Positions 26,888 through 37,386 of a DNA stretch of 64,000 bases are shown piece by piece. The DNA lies in NCBI RefSeq assembly GCF_025965415.1, contig NZ_JAOPWY010000107.1, positions 1 to 64,000 of the forward strand, in the 5' to 3' direction. Numbering within the stretch: the stretch's first letter is position 1; each line of letters begins with the position of its first letter. This DNA is from Nocardioides sp. (lineage in GTDB: Bacteria; Actinomycetota; Actinomycetes; Propionibacteriales; Nocardioidaceae). Made by a program: the position numbers and the translations under genes. The notes below the pieces were generated by a model. It did not search any database. It saw only the letters and a list, made by a program, of their open reading frames with translations, and was not told the origin of the DNA.

Positions 26888-28600
26888 GTGAGAACACTGC
26901 CTGTCGCCGACCCCGGAACACCGGACCACCGCACCCCCGGCAGGTTCCTGTGGTGGCTGGCCCGGCAGCAGGTGCCCACCCTGCTCGGCGGGATGGCGTT
27001 CGGGATCGTGTGGATGTCGTGCCAGGCCGTGATGCCTGCCGTGCTGGGGCGCGCGATCGACCGCGGCGTGGCCGACAAGGACCAGGGACAGCTCGTGCTC
27101 TGGGCCGGCGTGATGCTCACGATCGGGCTGCTCCAGGCGGTCACCGGGATCATGCGGCACCGGTTCGCGGTGACCAACTGGCTCACCGCCTCCTACCGGA
27201 TCGTGCAGCTCACCACCCGGCAGTCGGTGCGGCTGGGCGGCTCGCTGCCGCGCAAGGTCAGCACCGGCGAGGTGATCGCGATCGGCACGACCGACCTCGA
27301 CCACATCGGCAACGTGATGGACGTGACCGCCCGTTTCGCCGGTGCGATCGTCTCGTTCTTCCTCGTGTCGGCGATCCTGCTCAGCACGTCGGTCCAGCTC
27401 GGCCTGCTCGTGCTGCTCGGCGTGCCGCTGCTGCTCCTGGTCATGGGACCGATCCTCAAGCCGCTCCAGGCACGCAGCGCCACCGAGCGCCAGATGCGGT
27501 CCGACCTCTCCAACACCGGCACCGACATCGTCGGCGGCCTCCGCGTCCTGCGCGGGATCGGCGGTGAGGGCGTCTTCCTCGACCGCTACCGCCGCGAGTC
27601 GCAGGCAACCCGGACGGCCGCCGTCAACGTCGCCAAGCTGCAGTCCGTCCTCGACGCCCTGCAGGTCTTCCTGCCGGGCATCTTCGTGGTGCTCGTGGTC
27701 TGGCTGGGCGCCCGCTCGGCCGTGACGGGCGCGATCTCCGCCGGCGAGCTGGTCGCGTTCTACGGCTACTCCGCGTTCCTGATGCTGCCTCTGCGCACCG
27801 CGACCGAGTTCGCCAACAAGCTGATCCGCGGCCGCGTCGCCGCCTCGCGCGTGTGCCGCGTGATGGCGCTGGAGCCCGACGTCGTCGAGCCGGTCTCCCC
27901 GGCCGCCGTCCCCGCGCCCGGCTCCGAGCTGTACGACGCCCGCTCGGGCCTCCGGGTCCGACCGGGCCTGCTCACCGCGATCGTCTCGGACCAGCCCGAC
28001 GACTCCGCGCTGCTGGCCGACCGGCTCGGGCTCTGCTCGGCCCAGCAGGACGACGAGGTGTCCCTGGGCGGGACGCCGCTGACCTCGCTGCGCCACGCCG
28101 ACGTCCGCGAGCGGATCATGGTGTCCGACACCGGCGCGGCCCTCTTCGCCGGCCGGCTGGCCGACCGGATCGACGAGCGTGGCAACGGCGACGTCGAGAA
28201 GGCGCTGTTCACCGCGTCGGCCGAGGACATCCTCGAGGCGCTGCCCGAGGGCCTCGACTCCGTCGTCACCGAGAAGGGGCGCTCCTTCTCCGGCGGCCAG
28301 CGCCAGCGCCTCGTCCTGGCCCGGGCGCTCGCGGCCGACCCGGAGATCCTCGTGCTGGTCGAGCCCACCAGCGCGGTCGACGCCCACACGGAGGCGCGGA
28401 TCGCCGCCCGCCTGCGGGCGCACCGCGCGGGTCGGACGACGGTCGTCACGACGGTGAGCCCGCTGCTGCTCGACGCCGTCGACGAGGTGGCCTTCCTGGT
28501 CGACGGCCGGGTCGTCGCGGTCGGCACCCACGCGGACCTCCTGTCCGAGGTCGCGGCCTACCGCCGGGTCGTCGTACGCGATGTGGAGGCAGTCGTATGA
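26888..28600 (+). CDS. ABC exporter half-transporter with degenerate ATP-binding motifs (subunit 1)
   Basis: 570 residues: a six-helix exporter domain (about 1-330), then a nucleotide-binding domain. The signature FSGGQRQRLVLARAL is intact. The Walker A position reads TAIVSDQPDDSALLADRL with no GxxGxGK(S/T), the Q-loop position reads MVSDTGAALF, Walker B is LVLVEPTSAVD (Asp replaced by Val), and the switch His is replaced by Ser (TTVSPLLL). So this half cannot form a normal hydrolytic site itself but supplies an intact signature to its partner. GTG start with TAGGAT 7 nt before it. Exported substrate unknown. Confidence 0.9.
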   Translation: MRTLPVADPGTPDHRTPGRFLWWLARQQVPTLLGGMAFGIVWMSCQAVMPAVLGRAIDRGVADKDQGQLVLWAGVMLTIGLLQAVTGIMRHRFAVTNWLTASYRIVQLTTRQSVRLGGSLPRKVSTGEVIAIGTTDLDHIGNVMDVTARFAGAIVSFFLVSAILLSTSVQLGLLVLLGVPLLLLVMGPILKPLQARSATERQMRSDLSNTGTDIVGGLRVLRGIGGEGVFLDRYRRESQATRTAAVNVAKLQSVLDALQVFLPGIFVVLVVWLGARSAVTGAISAGELVAFYGYSAFLMLPLRTATEFANKLIRGRVAASRVCRVMALEPDVVEPVSPAAVPAPGSELYDARSGLRVRPGLLTAIVSDQPDDSALLADRLGLCSAQQDDEVSLGGTPLTSLRHADVRERIMVSDTGAALFAGRLADRIDERGNGDVEKALFTASAEDILEALPEGLDSVVTEKGRSFSGGQRQRLVLARALAADPEILVLVEPTSAVDAHTEARIAARLRAHRAGRTTVVTTVSPLLLDAVDEVAFLVDGRVVAVGTHADLLSEVAAYRRVVVRDVEAVV

Positions 28601-30345
28601 GTGTCACCACCAGACTTCCCATCGCCGACGGCAAGGCCGTACGCCGTTACGTCGGCCGGGTCGCGCACCGGCACCCCCGCCTCCTGTGGACCGCGCTGGG
28701 CCTGCACGTGCTGGCCGCGCTGAGCGCACTGGCCGCGCCGCGCCTGCTCGGCGGGCTGGTGGAGGCGGTCGAGAAGGGGACGACCCGCGCCCACGTCGAC
28801 CAGATCGTCCTCTGGCTGGCGATCTTCCTCGTGCTGCAGTCGGTGCTGACCCGCTACGCGCGCTACCGCTCGCAGGTGATGGGCGAGCTGGTGCTGGCCG
28901 AGCTCCGCGAGGACTTCGTCGCCAACACGCTCGCGCTCCCGGTGGGCACCGTCGAGGCCGCCGGCTCCGGCGACCTGCTCACCCGCACGGGCTCGGACAT
29001 CGACCGGCTGGGCTGGTCGGTGCGCTGGGCGCTGCCCGAGTGGACGATCGCGGTCGTCTCCGCCGTCCTGACCTTCGGCGCGGCGCTGAGCGTCGGCTGG
29101 TGGGTGGCGCTGCCCTGCCTGCTCGCGCTGCCGCCGCTGGTGATCGGGCTGCGGTGGTACCTCGCGCGAGCCAAGGACGGCTACCTCGCCGAGACCGCGT
29201 CGTACTCCCAGATCACCACGACGCTGTCGGAGACCGTCGAGGGCGCCCGCACCGTCGAGGCGCTCGGGCTCGGCGAGAAGCGCGTGGAGCTGGGCGATGA
29301 CGACTGCGCGAAGTCCTTCACCGCGGAGAAGTACACACTGCACCTGCGCACCGTCTTCTTCCCCAGCATGGAGCTGAGCTACCTGCTGCCCGTGGTGGGC
29401 ACCCTGCTCTTCGGCGGCTGGCTCTACACGCGCGGCGACGTCTCGCTGGCCGAGGTCACCACGGCGACGCTCTACGTGCAGATGCTCATCGACCCGGTCG
29501 ACCGCATCGTGTCCATCCTCGACGAGCTGCAGCTCGGTGCCGCCGCCCTGGCCCGGCTCCTCGGCGTGGCCCAGGTGCCCGACGACCGGACCGTCTCCGG
29601 GCGCGTGCCGGGCTCGGAGAAGCTCGACGCGGAGGACGTCCGCTTCTCCTACGTCGAGGGGCGCGACGTGCTGCACGGCATCGACCTCGACGTCGGCGTC
29701 GGCGAGCGAATCGCGATGGTCGGCCCCTCCGGCGCGGGCAAGTCGACGCTGGGCCGGCTGCTCGCCGGCATCCACCCGCCGCGCACCGGTGCGGTGACCG
29801 TCGGCGACGTCGGGCTGGTCGAGCTGCCGCTCGGCGACCTGCGCGGACATGTCGCGCTCGTCACCCAGGAGCACCACGTCTTCGTGGGCACGCTGCGGGA
29901 GAACGTCGTCCTGGCCCGGCCGGGCGCCCCCGACGACGCGGTCCGGGCCGCCCTCGGTGCCGTCGACGCGCTCGAGTGGGTGGACGCCCTGCCGGCAGGG
30001 CTCGACACCGTGGTCGGCTCCGGCGGCCGGGCGGTGACGGCCGCGCAGGCCCAGCAGATCGCCCTGGCCCGGCTGGTGCTCGCCGACCCGCACACGCTCG
30101 TGCTCGACGAGGCCACCTCGCTCATCGACCCGCGCGCGGCCCGGCACCTCGAGCGCTCGCTCGCGGCGGTGCTCGAGGGGCGGACGGTCATCGCGATCGC
30201 GCACCGCCTCTTCTCCGCCCACGACGCCGACCGGGTCGCGGTGGTGGAGGACGGAGTCATCTCCGAGTTCGGCTCGCACGACGACCTCGTCGCCGCGGGT
30301 GGGTCGTACGCCGCGCTCTGGGAGTCGTGGCACGGGACGAGCTGA
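28597..30345 (+). CDS. ABC exporter half-transporter with intact Walker motifs (subunit 2)
   Basis: 582 residues, six-helix domain plus nucleotide-binding domain. Walker A GPSGAGKST (about 375), Q loop VTQEHHVFVGTLREN, Walker B LVLDEATS (about 502) and the switch His in IAIAHRL are intact. The signature is degenerate (VTAAQAQQIALAR instead of LSGGQ). Together with subunit 1, one composite site has Walker A, Walker B and signature all good, and the other is wholly degenerate, as in heterodimeric exporters. ATG overlaps the previous stop (ATGA). Confidence 0.92.
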   Translation: MSVTTRLPIADGKAVRRYVGRVAHRHPRLLWTALGLHVLAALSALAAPRLLGGLVEAVEKGTTRAHVDQIVLWLAIFLVLQSVLTRYARYRSQVMGELVLAELREDFVANTLALPVGTVEAAGSGDLLTRTGSDIDRLGWSVRWALPEWTIAVVSAVLTFGAALSVGWWVALPCLLALPPLVIGLRWYLARAKDGYLAETASYSQITTTLSETVEGARTVEALGLGEKRVELGDDDCAKSFTAEKYTLHLRTVFFPSMELSYLLPVVGTLLFGGWLYTRGDVSLAEVTTATLYVQMLIDPVDRIVSILDELQLGAAALARLLGVAQVPDDRTVSGRVPGSEKLDAEDVRFSYVEGRDVLHGIDLDVGVGERIAMVGPSGAGKSTLGRLLAGIHPPRTGAVTVGDVGLVELPLGDLRGHVALVTQEHHVFVGTLRENVVLARPGAPDDAVRAALGAVDALEWVDALPAGLDTVVGSGGRAVTAAQAQQIALARLVLADPHTLVLDEATSLIDPRAARHLERSLAAVLEGRTVIAIAHRLFSAHDADRVAVVEDGVISEFGSHDDLVAAGGSYAALWESWHGTS

Positions 30346-30358
30346 CCCGCCGTCCGGG

Positions 30359-30408
30359 GCGGTGCTCCAGCCACATTTCCCGGGTCCCGAGTGTGGCTGG
30401 ACCACCGC
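30359..30408. repeat. Dispersed about 50-bp hairpin repeat, copy 3
   Basis: Arms GCGGTGcTCCAGCCACAT and gTGTGGCTGGACCACCGC lie 13 bp after the ABC subunit 2 stop. It is the same element as at 816 and 897, 29 kb away, so it is a dispersed family, probably a mobile or 3'-end hairpin. Confidence 0.8.
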
Positions 30409-30460
30409 TGCAGGGCGTGTCGTACGACGACGCGCGCACCAGAGGCGATCCGGGCGACGG

Positions 30461-30489
30461 TTGCACCGTGACAGTTCCACTGTCACGAT
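30461..30489 (+). promoter_or_regulatory. Promoter with perfect palindromic operator upstream of the LLM operon
   Basis: TTGCAC (30461-30466) is followed after 17 bp by CACGAT (30484-30489), 6 nt before the ATG of the next gene. A perfect palindrome, CGTGACAGT-TCC-ACTGTCACG (30467-30487), starts right after the -35 and overlaps the -10. Such placement suggests a repressor (TetR-like, inferred from the length and symmetry). No regulator gene is adjacent. Confidence 0.7.
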
Positions 30490-30495
30490 TGATCC

Positions 30496-31536
30496 ATGCG
30501 CCTCGCCACCCTCCTGATGTACGACGGCAACCCCCGCAGCGCGGCCGACCAGGTGGTCGCCCTGGAGAGGGCGGGCCTCGACAGCGTGTGGGTCGCGGAG
30601 GCCTACGGCTTCGACTCCCCCACGCTGATGGGCTACCTCGCCGCCAAGACCGAGACGGTGCAGATCGGCTCGGGCATCCTCAACATCTACTCCCGCACCC
30701 CCGGTGCCCTGCTGCAGACCGCTGCCGGCCTCGACAACGTCAGCCAGGGTCGCGCGATCCTCGGCCTCGGCGTGAGCGGCCCGCAGGTGATCGAGGGCTT
30801 CCACGGGGTCCCCTACAAGAGGCCGATGGCGCGGACGGCGGAGGTCATCGAGATCATCCGCAGCGGCCTCATGCGCGAGCCGTTGAGCGCCGACGGCGAG
30901 TTCCACCTCCCGCTCACCAAGGAGGACGGCGCCGTCACCGGGCTCGGCAAGCCGCTCAAGCTGCTGACGAAGCCCGAGCGCGACACCATCCCGATCTGGA
31001 TCGCCTCGCTCGGCCCCAAGAACGTCGAGCAGACCGCCGAGATCGCCGACGGCTGGATCCCCCACCTCTTCCATCCCGAGAAGGCCCACCTGGTCTGGGG
31101 TGACGCGCTCGCCGCGGGCAACGCGAAGCGCCAGGCGGGGCTCGCTCCCCTGCAGGTGATGGCCGGCGGCATGCTCGCGATCGGGGAGGGCCAGGAGACC
31201 AAGGCGCTGCTCGACTTCGCGCGGCCGATCTTCGCTCTCTACGTCGGCGGCATGGGCGCGAAGGGCAAGAACTTCTACAACGACGTCGCCCGCTCCTACG
31301 GCTACGAGAAGGAGGCCGAGGAGATCCAGGACCTCTACCTCTCGGGCAAGAAGAAGGAGGCCGAGGCGCTCGTCCCCACCGAGTGGCTCGAGGCCGCCAA
31401 CCTCGTCGGCCCCGAGTCCTACATCAAGGAGCGCATCGCGGCCTTCGAGGAGGCCGGCGTCACCGACCTCAACATCACTCCCGTCTCCGACGACCCGGCG
31501 GCCACCCTCGCCCAGGTCAAGGAATGGGTGTCCTGA
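30496..31536 (+). CDS. LLM-class (F420/flavin-dependent) oxidoreductase
   Basis: 346 residues, luciferase-like TIM barrel. MRLATLLMYDGNP, AERAGLDSVWVAEAYGFDSP, LGLGVSGPQVIEGFHG and PIWIASLGPKNVEQTAEIADGWIP match the F420-dependent LLM family of actinobacteria, but FMN use is not excluded. It is the first of three closely spaced genes (gaps of 4 bp and an 8-bp overlap) with an oxygenase and an acyl-CoA dehydrogenase, so it probably acts on a lipid or steroid-like acid pathway under palindrome control. Confidence 0.88.
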   Translation: MRLATLLMYDGNPRSAADQVVALERAGLDSVWVAEAYGFDSPTLMGYLAAKTETVQIGSGILNIYSRTPGALLQTAAGLDNVSQGRAILGLGVSGPQVIEGFHGVPYKRPMARTAEVIEIIRSGLMREPLSADGEFHLPLTKEDGAVTGLGKPLKLLTKPERDTIPIWIASLGPKNVEQTAEIADGWIPHLFHPEKAHLVWGDALAAGNAKRQAGLAPLQVMAGGMLAIGEGQETKALLDFARPIFALYVGGMGAKGKNFYNDVARSYGYEKEAEEIQDLYLSGKKKEAEALVPTEWLEAANLVGPESYIKERIAAFEEAGVTDLNITPVSDDPAATLAQVKEWVS

Positions 31537-31540
31537 GCTC

Positions 31541-32420
31541 GTGCACGCCCCGGGTCGCTACGCCAACCTGCGCCGGATCCAGTCCCTGGACCCGGAGGTC
31601 GACCACGACGAGATCCTCCGGCTGACGGCCCGCCACGAGTTCCCGTGGGACTACGTCCAGGGCACCGGCATCGCCTTCATGCGCGACTACGGCATCCCCT
31701 CGATCGCGGCGCTGCTCGACCGGACCCGCGAGTTCGAGGACCACGGGGTCAAGCGCTACGACGACACGATCCTGATCGGAGACGAGGCGACCCTCGACGG
31801 CATCGACTCCCCGCGCTCGCACGCCGCGCTCCGTCGGCTGAACCGGATCCACGGCCACTACGACATCCCGCAGGACGAGCTCGCCTACGTCCTCGCCACC
31901 ACGATCGTCGGCCCGGGGCGGTGGATCTCCGCCTACGGCTGGCGCCCGCTCGACCCCCACGAGCTCGCCGCCATCGCCAAGGTCACGACGCGCTTCGGCG
32001 AGCTGATGGGCATCAAGGACCTTCCGACGACGTACGACGGCTACCTCACGCTGCTCGTCGACTACGAGCGACAGCACTTCGCGCACACCCCCGCGAGCAC
32101 CCGCCTCGCGGAGGCGTCGATCCGGATCGCCCGCGAGGTCGCCCCGCCGCCGCTGCGACCACTGCTGCGCCGGGCGACGATCGCGATGATGGACGAACCC
32201 CTGCGCGAGGCGCTCGGCCTGCCGCGCCAGCCCCGGTGGTTCGTCCGTGCGGTGCACGGCGCCCTCCGGCTGCGAGCCCGCGTGCTGCGCCTCGCGCCCC
32301 CGCGCCGTACGCCGTACGTGCACCGCCCCACGACCTATCCCGGCGGCCACCGGCTCGAAGACCTGGGCCCGACCGCGATGCTCGACGCCCTCGACGCCCC
32401 CGCCCACGGAAAGAGATCAC

Positions 32421-32428
<8 letters not shown>
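31541..32428 (+). CDS. Oxygenase MpaB / DUF2236 family protein
   Basis: 295 residues, GTG start 31541, four bases after the LLM stop. The family (mycophenolate MpaB, rubber oxygenase-like) is predicted to bind heme or iron; RYDDTILIGDEATLDG, RLNRIHGHYDIPQDELAYV and PTTYDGYLTLLVDYER are typical stretches. No signal peptide. C-terminal part is Arg/Pro-rich. The neighbours suggest oxygenation of a fatty-acid-like or isoprenoid substrate, but nothing in the sequence fixes it. Confidence 0.75.
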
Positions 32429-33569
<1,141 letters not shown>

Positions 33570-33572
33570 GGC

Positions 33573-36500
33573 TCAGCGCAACCGGACGTCGACCTCGCGC
33601 CGGAGCACCTGGGTTCCGTCGGCTGTCCGGACCTTCAGCACGACCCGCACGACCGACCCGCGGGCTAGCCCGCGGGCGTCGAGCACCGCCACGAGCCGGT
33701 CGGCCTTCCGGTCGTAGCGGAAGCACGTCGGGTCGGCGTCGCCGACACTCATCGTCACGCGGCACTCGCGGCCCATCTCTGCGCTGATGTTGCGCGGCAC
33801 GACGGCCTGCGCGGCGTCGCGGAGGTGGAGGCTGACGGGCGTGCGGGAGCCCTTCTCGACGACGCCCTTGCCGGCATCAGCGGCGAGCGCCCAGGTGAGT
33901 CCACGGAGGCCGTAGCGGACCCGGAGCTGCCCGTCGGTCGTGGTCACGGAGTAGTTCGGTGAGGTCGCCCCGGCGCACGCGACGGCGTACGTCCCGGCCG
34001 GGCTGTCGACACCCGCGGAGCTGGCGCAGGTGGCCGGCGTGGTCAGGTCCTGCGCGTCGTCACCGTTGGCGAAGCCGCGGTAGGACGGCACGAGCGCGGG
34101 CTCCGCAGCGCCGTAACGTCGTACGGCCGAGGGGGCCATGACGGTCAGTGCCGCGCGCGCGATGGTGAAGGTGCGAGTCACGGAGCCAGCAGGGTCGAGG
34201 CCCTCGCCACCCGCCGCCTGGGCGGCGGTCACCGTGCAGGTGCCGGCGCGCAGGAGCGTGAGCCGGGTGCCGGCGACGGTGCAGGCGCCGGTCGCCGTGA
34301 AGGTGACCGCGCGTCCGGAGGCACCGCCCGAGCCCTGCAGCAGGACGTCCGGGTCGCCGTACGTCTTGTCGGTGAGGGCGTCGAACGCGATCGTCTGGGA
34401 CGCCTTGGTGATGTGGACGGAGCGCGTGACGGTCGCCGGGAGGTGGTTGGCGTCGGCGGCCTTGGTGACGGTGAGCTCGCAGTCACCGGCAGCGCTCGGC
34501 GTCACGGTGCGACCGTCGACGGAGCACGGGCCGCTGGCCGTCACGGTGACGGCCCCCGGACCCTGGTCCGTCACGACGAGGTCGAACGGACCCTGCGCAG
34601 AGGTGCGGTCCGCGATCGGGGCGACGACCAGCTGCTGCGGGGCCCGCGCCACCGTGAGCGTCCGCGACGCGGTCGCCGTCGTGTGGCGGCCGGGGTCGGC
34701 CGGGGTGAAGGCCACGCCCAGCTGTCGGTCCTGGCCCGCACCGGGCACGGTCGTCGCATCGACGACGTCCCCGTCGAGACGGTAGGTCCAGCTCCCCCGG
34801 GCGTCGGTCGACGCGTCCAGCAGGTCAGCGAGGGTGTCGCCGTAGGTGAGGGAGGCCGCGGAGCCCCAGGTGATGACCGGGGTGCGGTGGTGGGCGGTGA
34901 CCGAGCGCTGCACGACGGGCGAGGCGGTGCGGGACGGGGTCTCCGCCTGGCCTGCCTCGAGGACGCAGGAGCCGCTGCCGGTGACGGTCACGGTGGCCGC
35001 GCCGGCCGTTCCGGCGCTGTGGTCCACCACCGTGCAGGAGCTGTGTGTGGCGGCCGAGATGGTGACCGCGCCACCACCCTGGGTGCCGTCCGCGGTGACC
35101 TCGAACGGCGCGTCGTCCGCAGTGACGTCGGTCGGGACGTCACCGAAGGAGACCTCCTGCGGCGCCTTGGCGACGTCGATGATGACGGTCCGCCACGCGG
35201 GGAGGTAGTGACTCCGGGCTGCCGCGTCGGGCTCGTAGTGTGCGACGAGCAGCTGGCCGGTCCCGACGCCGAGCACCTCACCGCGGGCCGGCGTCACGCC
35301 GTCGGCGAGGTAGTAGTCGATCGTGCCCGTGGCACCCTCGGGGCTGGTCGTGGCGTCGAGCTGGTCGTCCCCCAGCGGGGTGCCGAAGACGATCGTCGCC
35401 GGAGGGTCCCACGAGATCGCGGGCAGGACCGGGGCGACCGTCACAGTGACGGAGCGGGTCTCGGACGTCCAGCGGTCGGCGCTGGCGCCGGTGGGCATCC
35501 ACCGGACGTCGATCACGTGGTCACCGGGCTCGAGGACGGCTCCGTCGGCCGGCGACCCGTCAGCGAGCGTGTAGGTCAGCTCGCCCTCGGGCGCGACCGC
35601 GGAGTCGTCGACCTCGGCGGACACGGTGGCATCGAGCTCCTCAGCGCCCAGCGCGTCGCCGTACGACAGCCCCTCGGGCTGCTGCCAGTCGAGGGTCGGC
35701 TCGCCCTTGGCGACGTGCAGGGTGCGTACGACGCTCGCCGGGACGTGGTCGGCGTCGCCCGCCTTCGAGACGGTGACCTCGCAGTCGCCGGCGGCGGACG
35801 GCGTGACGGTGCGACCAGTGGCCGAGCACGGCCCGGTCACGTCGACGGAGACGGCGCCCGGTCCGTCGTCCGTGACGTCGACCTCGAACGGGGCCTGGCC
35901 GTAGGTCCGGTCGGCGAGCGGGGAGACGGAGAGCTGCTGGGCGGCGCGGTGCACGTCGATGGCGCGGGTGGCCGCGGCGGTGGTGTAGCGGTCCGGGTCG
36001 GCGGGGCTGAAGACCACCTCGAAGACGCGATCGTCGCCCGCCCCGGGGATGGTGGAACCGTCCACCTCGACTCCGTCGAGGCGGTAGGTCCAAGTGCCTG
36101 CAGCGTCGGTGGCCGCGTCGAGCTGGTCCGCCAGGGGCGTGCCATAGGTGATCTCGGTGTCGGGGTCCCAGGTGATGACCGGCGTGCGGCGCGCGACGGT
36201 GACCGACCTCTCCACGACGGGTGAGGCCGTGTGGCTCGCGGTCTGGGCCTGGCGCGCCTCGAGCACGCACGCGCCGTTGCGGATGACCGTCACGGTGGCT
36301 GCACCTGTCGTGCCAGTGCTGTGGTCGGCGACGGTGCAGGCGCTGCCGGCGACGCGGGAGACGGTGACGTCGCCACCGCCGGACGTCCCGGACGCGGTGA
36401 CCTCGAAGGGAGCATCGTCGACGGTCGCGGTGGCGGGGACCGTCCCGAAGGTGACGGCCTGAGCCAGGCGTACGACGTCGACCGTGCGCGTCGTGCTGAC

Positions 36501-37373
36501 GGGCGTGAAGGCCGGGGCGGACGGACCGGTGGGCACGAACGTGGCGGTCAGGACCTGCCCGTCCCCCGCCGTCAGGATCGAGCTCGGGGTCAGCACGTTG
36601 TTCGCGGCATCGGTGTAGGTGAGGGACCCGGTGAGGTTGGCGGGCGAGACCGTCGCGTCCAGCACCGAGCCCAGCGGCCTGCCCGCGACCACCTGGCCGG
36701 GCGTCCAGGCCAGGGTCGGGGTCGCCCTGTCCACGCTCACGGTGAGGGTGCCGGTGCCCGTCTTGCCGCCGTTGTTGGTGGCCGAGCAGCTCACCGTCGT
36801 GGTGCCGGGCGCGAAAATGCTGCCCGACGCCGGGGTGCAGGTGGCGCCGTAGGTGCCGTAGTAGTTGTCGGACCCGTAGGCAGAGAAGGTGACCGGGGCG
36901 CCCTGCTCGCTCGTCGCCGTCGTCACCACGTTGCCCGACGTGACGACCGTCGGCGTGGGGGCGACCACGGAGACATTCCCCGTCATGCTCATCGTGCCGC
37001 CGGTGCTGAGGGTGAACCCAACGACGATCGCGTAGGTGCCGGGCGAGGGCATCTGTCGGTTCGCGTACTGACAGCTGCCGGTCTGGAAGTTGCCCCCGAA
37101 GCTGTTCGTGAGGTTGTTGCCGTCCGGGAACGTGGCGAAGCAGCCGGTGATCCTCGCGCCGAGGAACGTGTTCGCGGTCCCGGTCCACGCGAAGCTGACG
37201 GACTGGCCGGCCTGGGCGGTCGCGGGCGGGGCTGCGGTCCACGCGATGGTCTGGATCGCGGACGCGGGCGAGCTCGGGACGACGACCAGCGCGGCGGTCG
37301 CCAACAGGGAGGCGAGGGCGCCCAGGGCGACGCGTGCGAGGGACGAGCGGGGGGTACGGGAAGTGGCGGGCAC
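33573..37373 (-). CDS. Large secreted Ig-like / MBG repeat protein
   Basis: 1266 residues with a signal peptide (LARVALGALASLLATAALVVV, cleavage near SPASA-IQT) and then many beta-rich repeats of the bacterial Ig/MBG type; marker motifs such as ITYGTPL, LTYGDTL, KTYGDPD and FTIARAALTVMAPS recur. A block of about 260 residues occurs twice (about 307-571 and 738-1003). There is no LPXTG or C-terminal anchor, so it is probably released or non-covalently attached. GTG 37373 is chosen because TACGGT lies 7 nt before it; the ORF-track ATG-side start (37421) adds 16 residues. Convergent with the acyl-CoA dehydrogenase gene. Confidence 0.85.
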   Translation of the reverse strand: MPATSRTPRSSLARVALGALASLLATAALVVVPSSPASAIQTIAWTAAPPATAQAGQSVSFAWTGTANTFLGARITGCFATFPDGNNLTNSFGGNFQTGSCQYANRQMPSPGTYAIVVGFTLSTGGTMSMTGNVSVVAPTPTVVTSGNVVTTATSEQGAPVTFSAYGSDNYYGTYGATCTPASGSIFAPGTTTVSCSATNNGGKTGTGTLTVSVDRATPTLAWTPGQVVAGRPLGSVLDATVSPANLTGSLTYTDAANNVLTPSSILTAGDGQVLTATFVPTGPSAPAFTPVSTTRTVDVVRLAQAVTFGTVPATATVDDAPFEVTASGTSGGGDVTVSRVAGSACTVADHSTGTTGAATVTVIRNGACVLEARQAQTASHTASPVVERSVTVARRTPVITWDPDTEITYGTPLADQLDAATDAAGTWTYRLDGVEVDGSTIPGAGDDRVFEVVFSPADPDRYTTAAATRAIDVHRAAQQLSVSPLADRTYGQAPFEVDVTDDGPGAVSVDVTGPCSATGRTVTPSAAGDCEVTVSKAGDADHVPASVVRTLHVAKGEPTLDWQQPEGLSYGDALGAEELDATVSAEVDDSAVAPEGELTYTLADGSPADGAVLEPGDHVIDVRWMPTGASADRWTSETRSVTVTVAPVLPAISWDPPATIVFGTPLGDDQLDATTSPEGATGTIDYYLADGVTPARGEVLGVGTGQLLVAHYEPDAAARSHYLPAWRTVIIDVAKAPQEVSFGDVPTDVTADDAPFEVTADGTQGGGAVTISAATHSSCTVVDHSAGTAGAATVTVTGSGSCVLEAGQAETPSRTASPVVQRSVTAHHRTPVITWGSAASLTYGDTLADLLDASTDARGSWTYRLDGDVVDATTVPGAGQDRQLGVAFTPADPGRHTTATASRTLTVARAPQQLVVAPIADRTSAQGPFDLVVTDQGPGAVTVTASGPCSVDGRTVTPSAAGDCELTVTKAADANHLPATVTRSVHITKASQTIAFDALTDKTYGDPDVLLQGSGGASGRAVTFTATGACTVAGTRLTLLRAGTCTVTAAQAAGGEGLDPAGSVTRTFTIARAALTVMAPSAVRRYGAAEPALVPSYRGFANGDDAQDLTTPATCASSAGVDSPAGTYAVACAGATSPNYSVTTTDGQLRVRYGLRGLTWALAADAGKGVVEKGSRTPVSLHLRDAAQAVVPRNISAEMGRECRVTMSVGDADPTCFRYDRKADRLVAVLDARGLARGSVVRVVLKVRTADGTQVLRREVDVRLR

Positions 37374-37380
37374 GAGCGCA

Positions 37381-37386
37381 ACCGTA
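37381..37386 (-). promoter_or_regulatory. -10 hexamer TACGGT of the large secreted protein gene
   Basis: TACGGT is 7 nt before GTG 37373 on the minus strand, the same hexamer and spacing as the amphi-Trp gene on the plus strand (37564-37569). Confidence 0.4.

Noticed and set aside
28285-28400. Sequencing error as a cause of the missing Walker motifs in ABC subunit 1
   Set aside because: The frame is unbroken, the signature is perfect, and the partner shows the complementary defect, which fits an evolved asymmetric pair.
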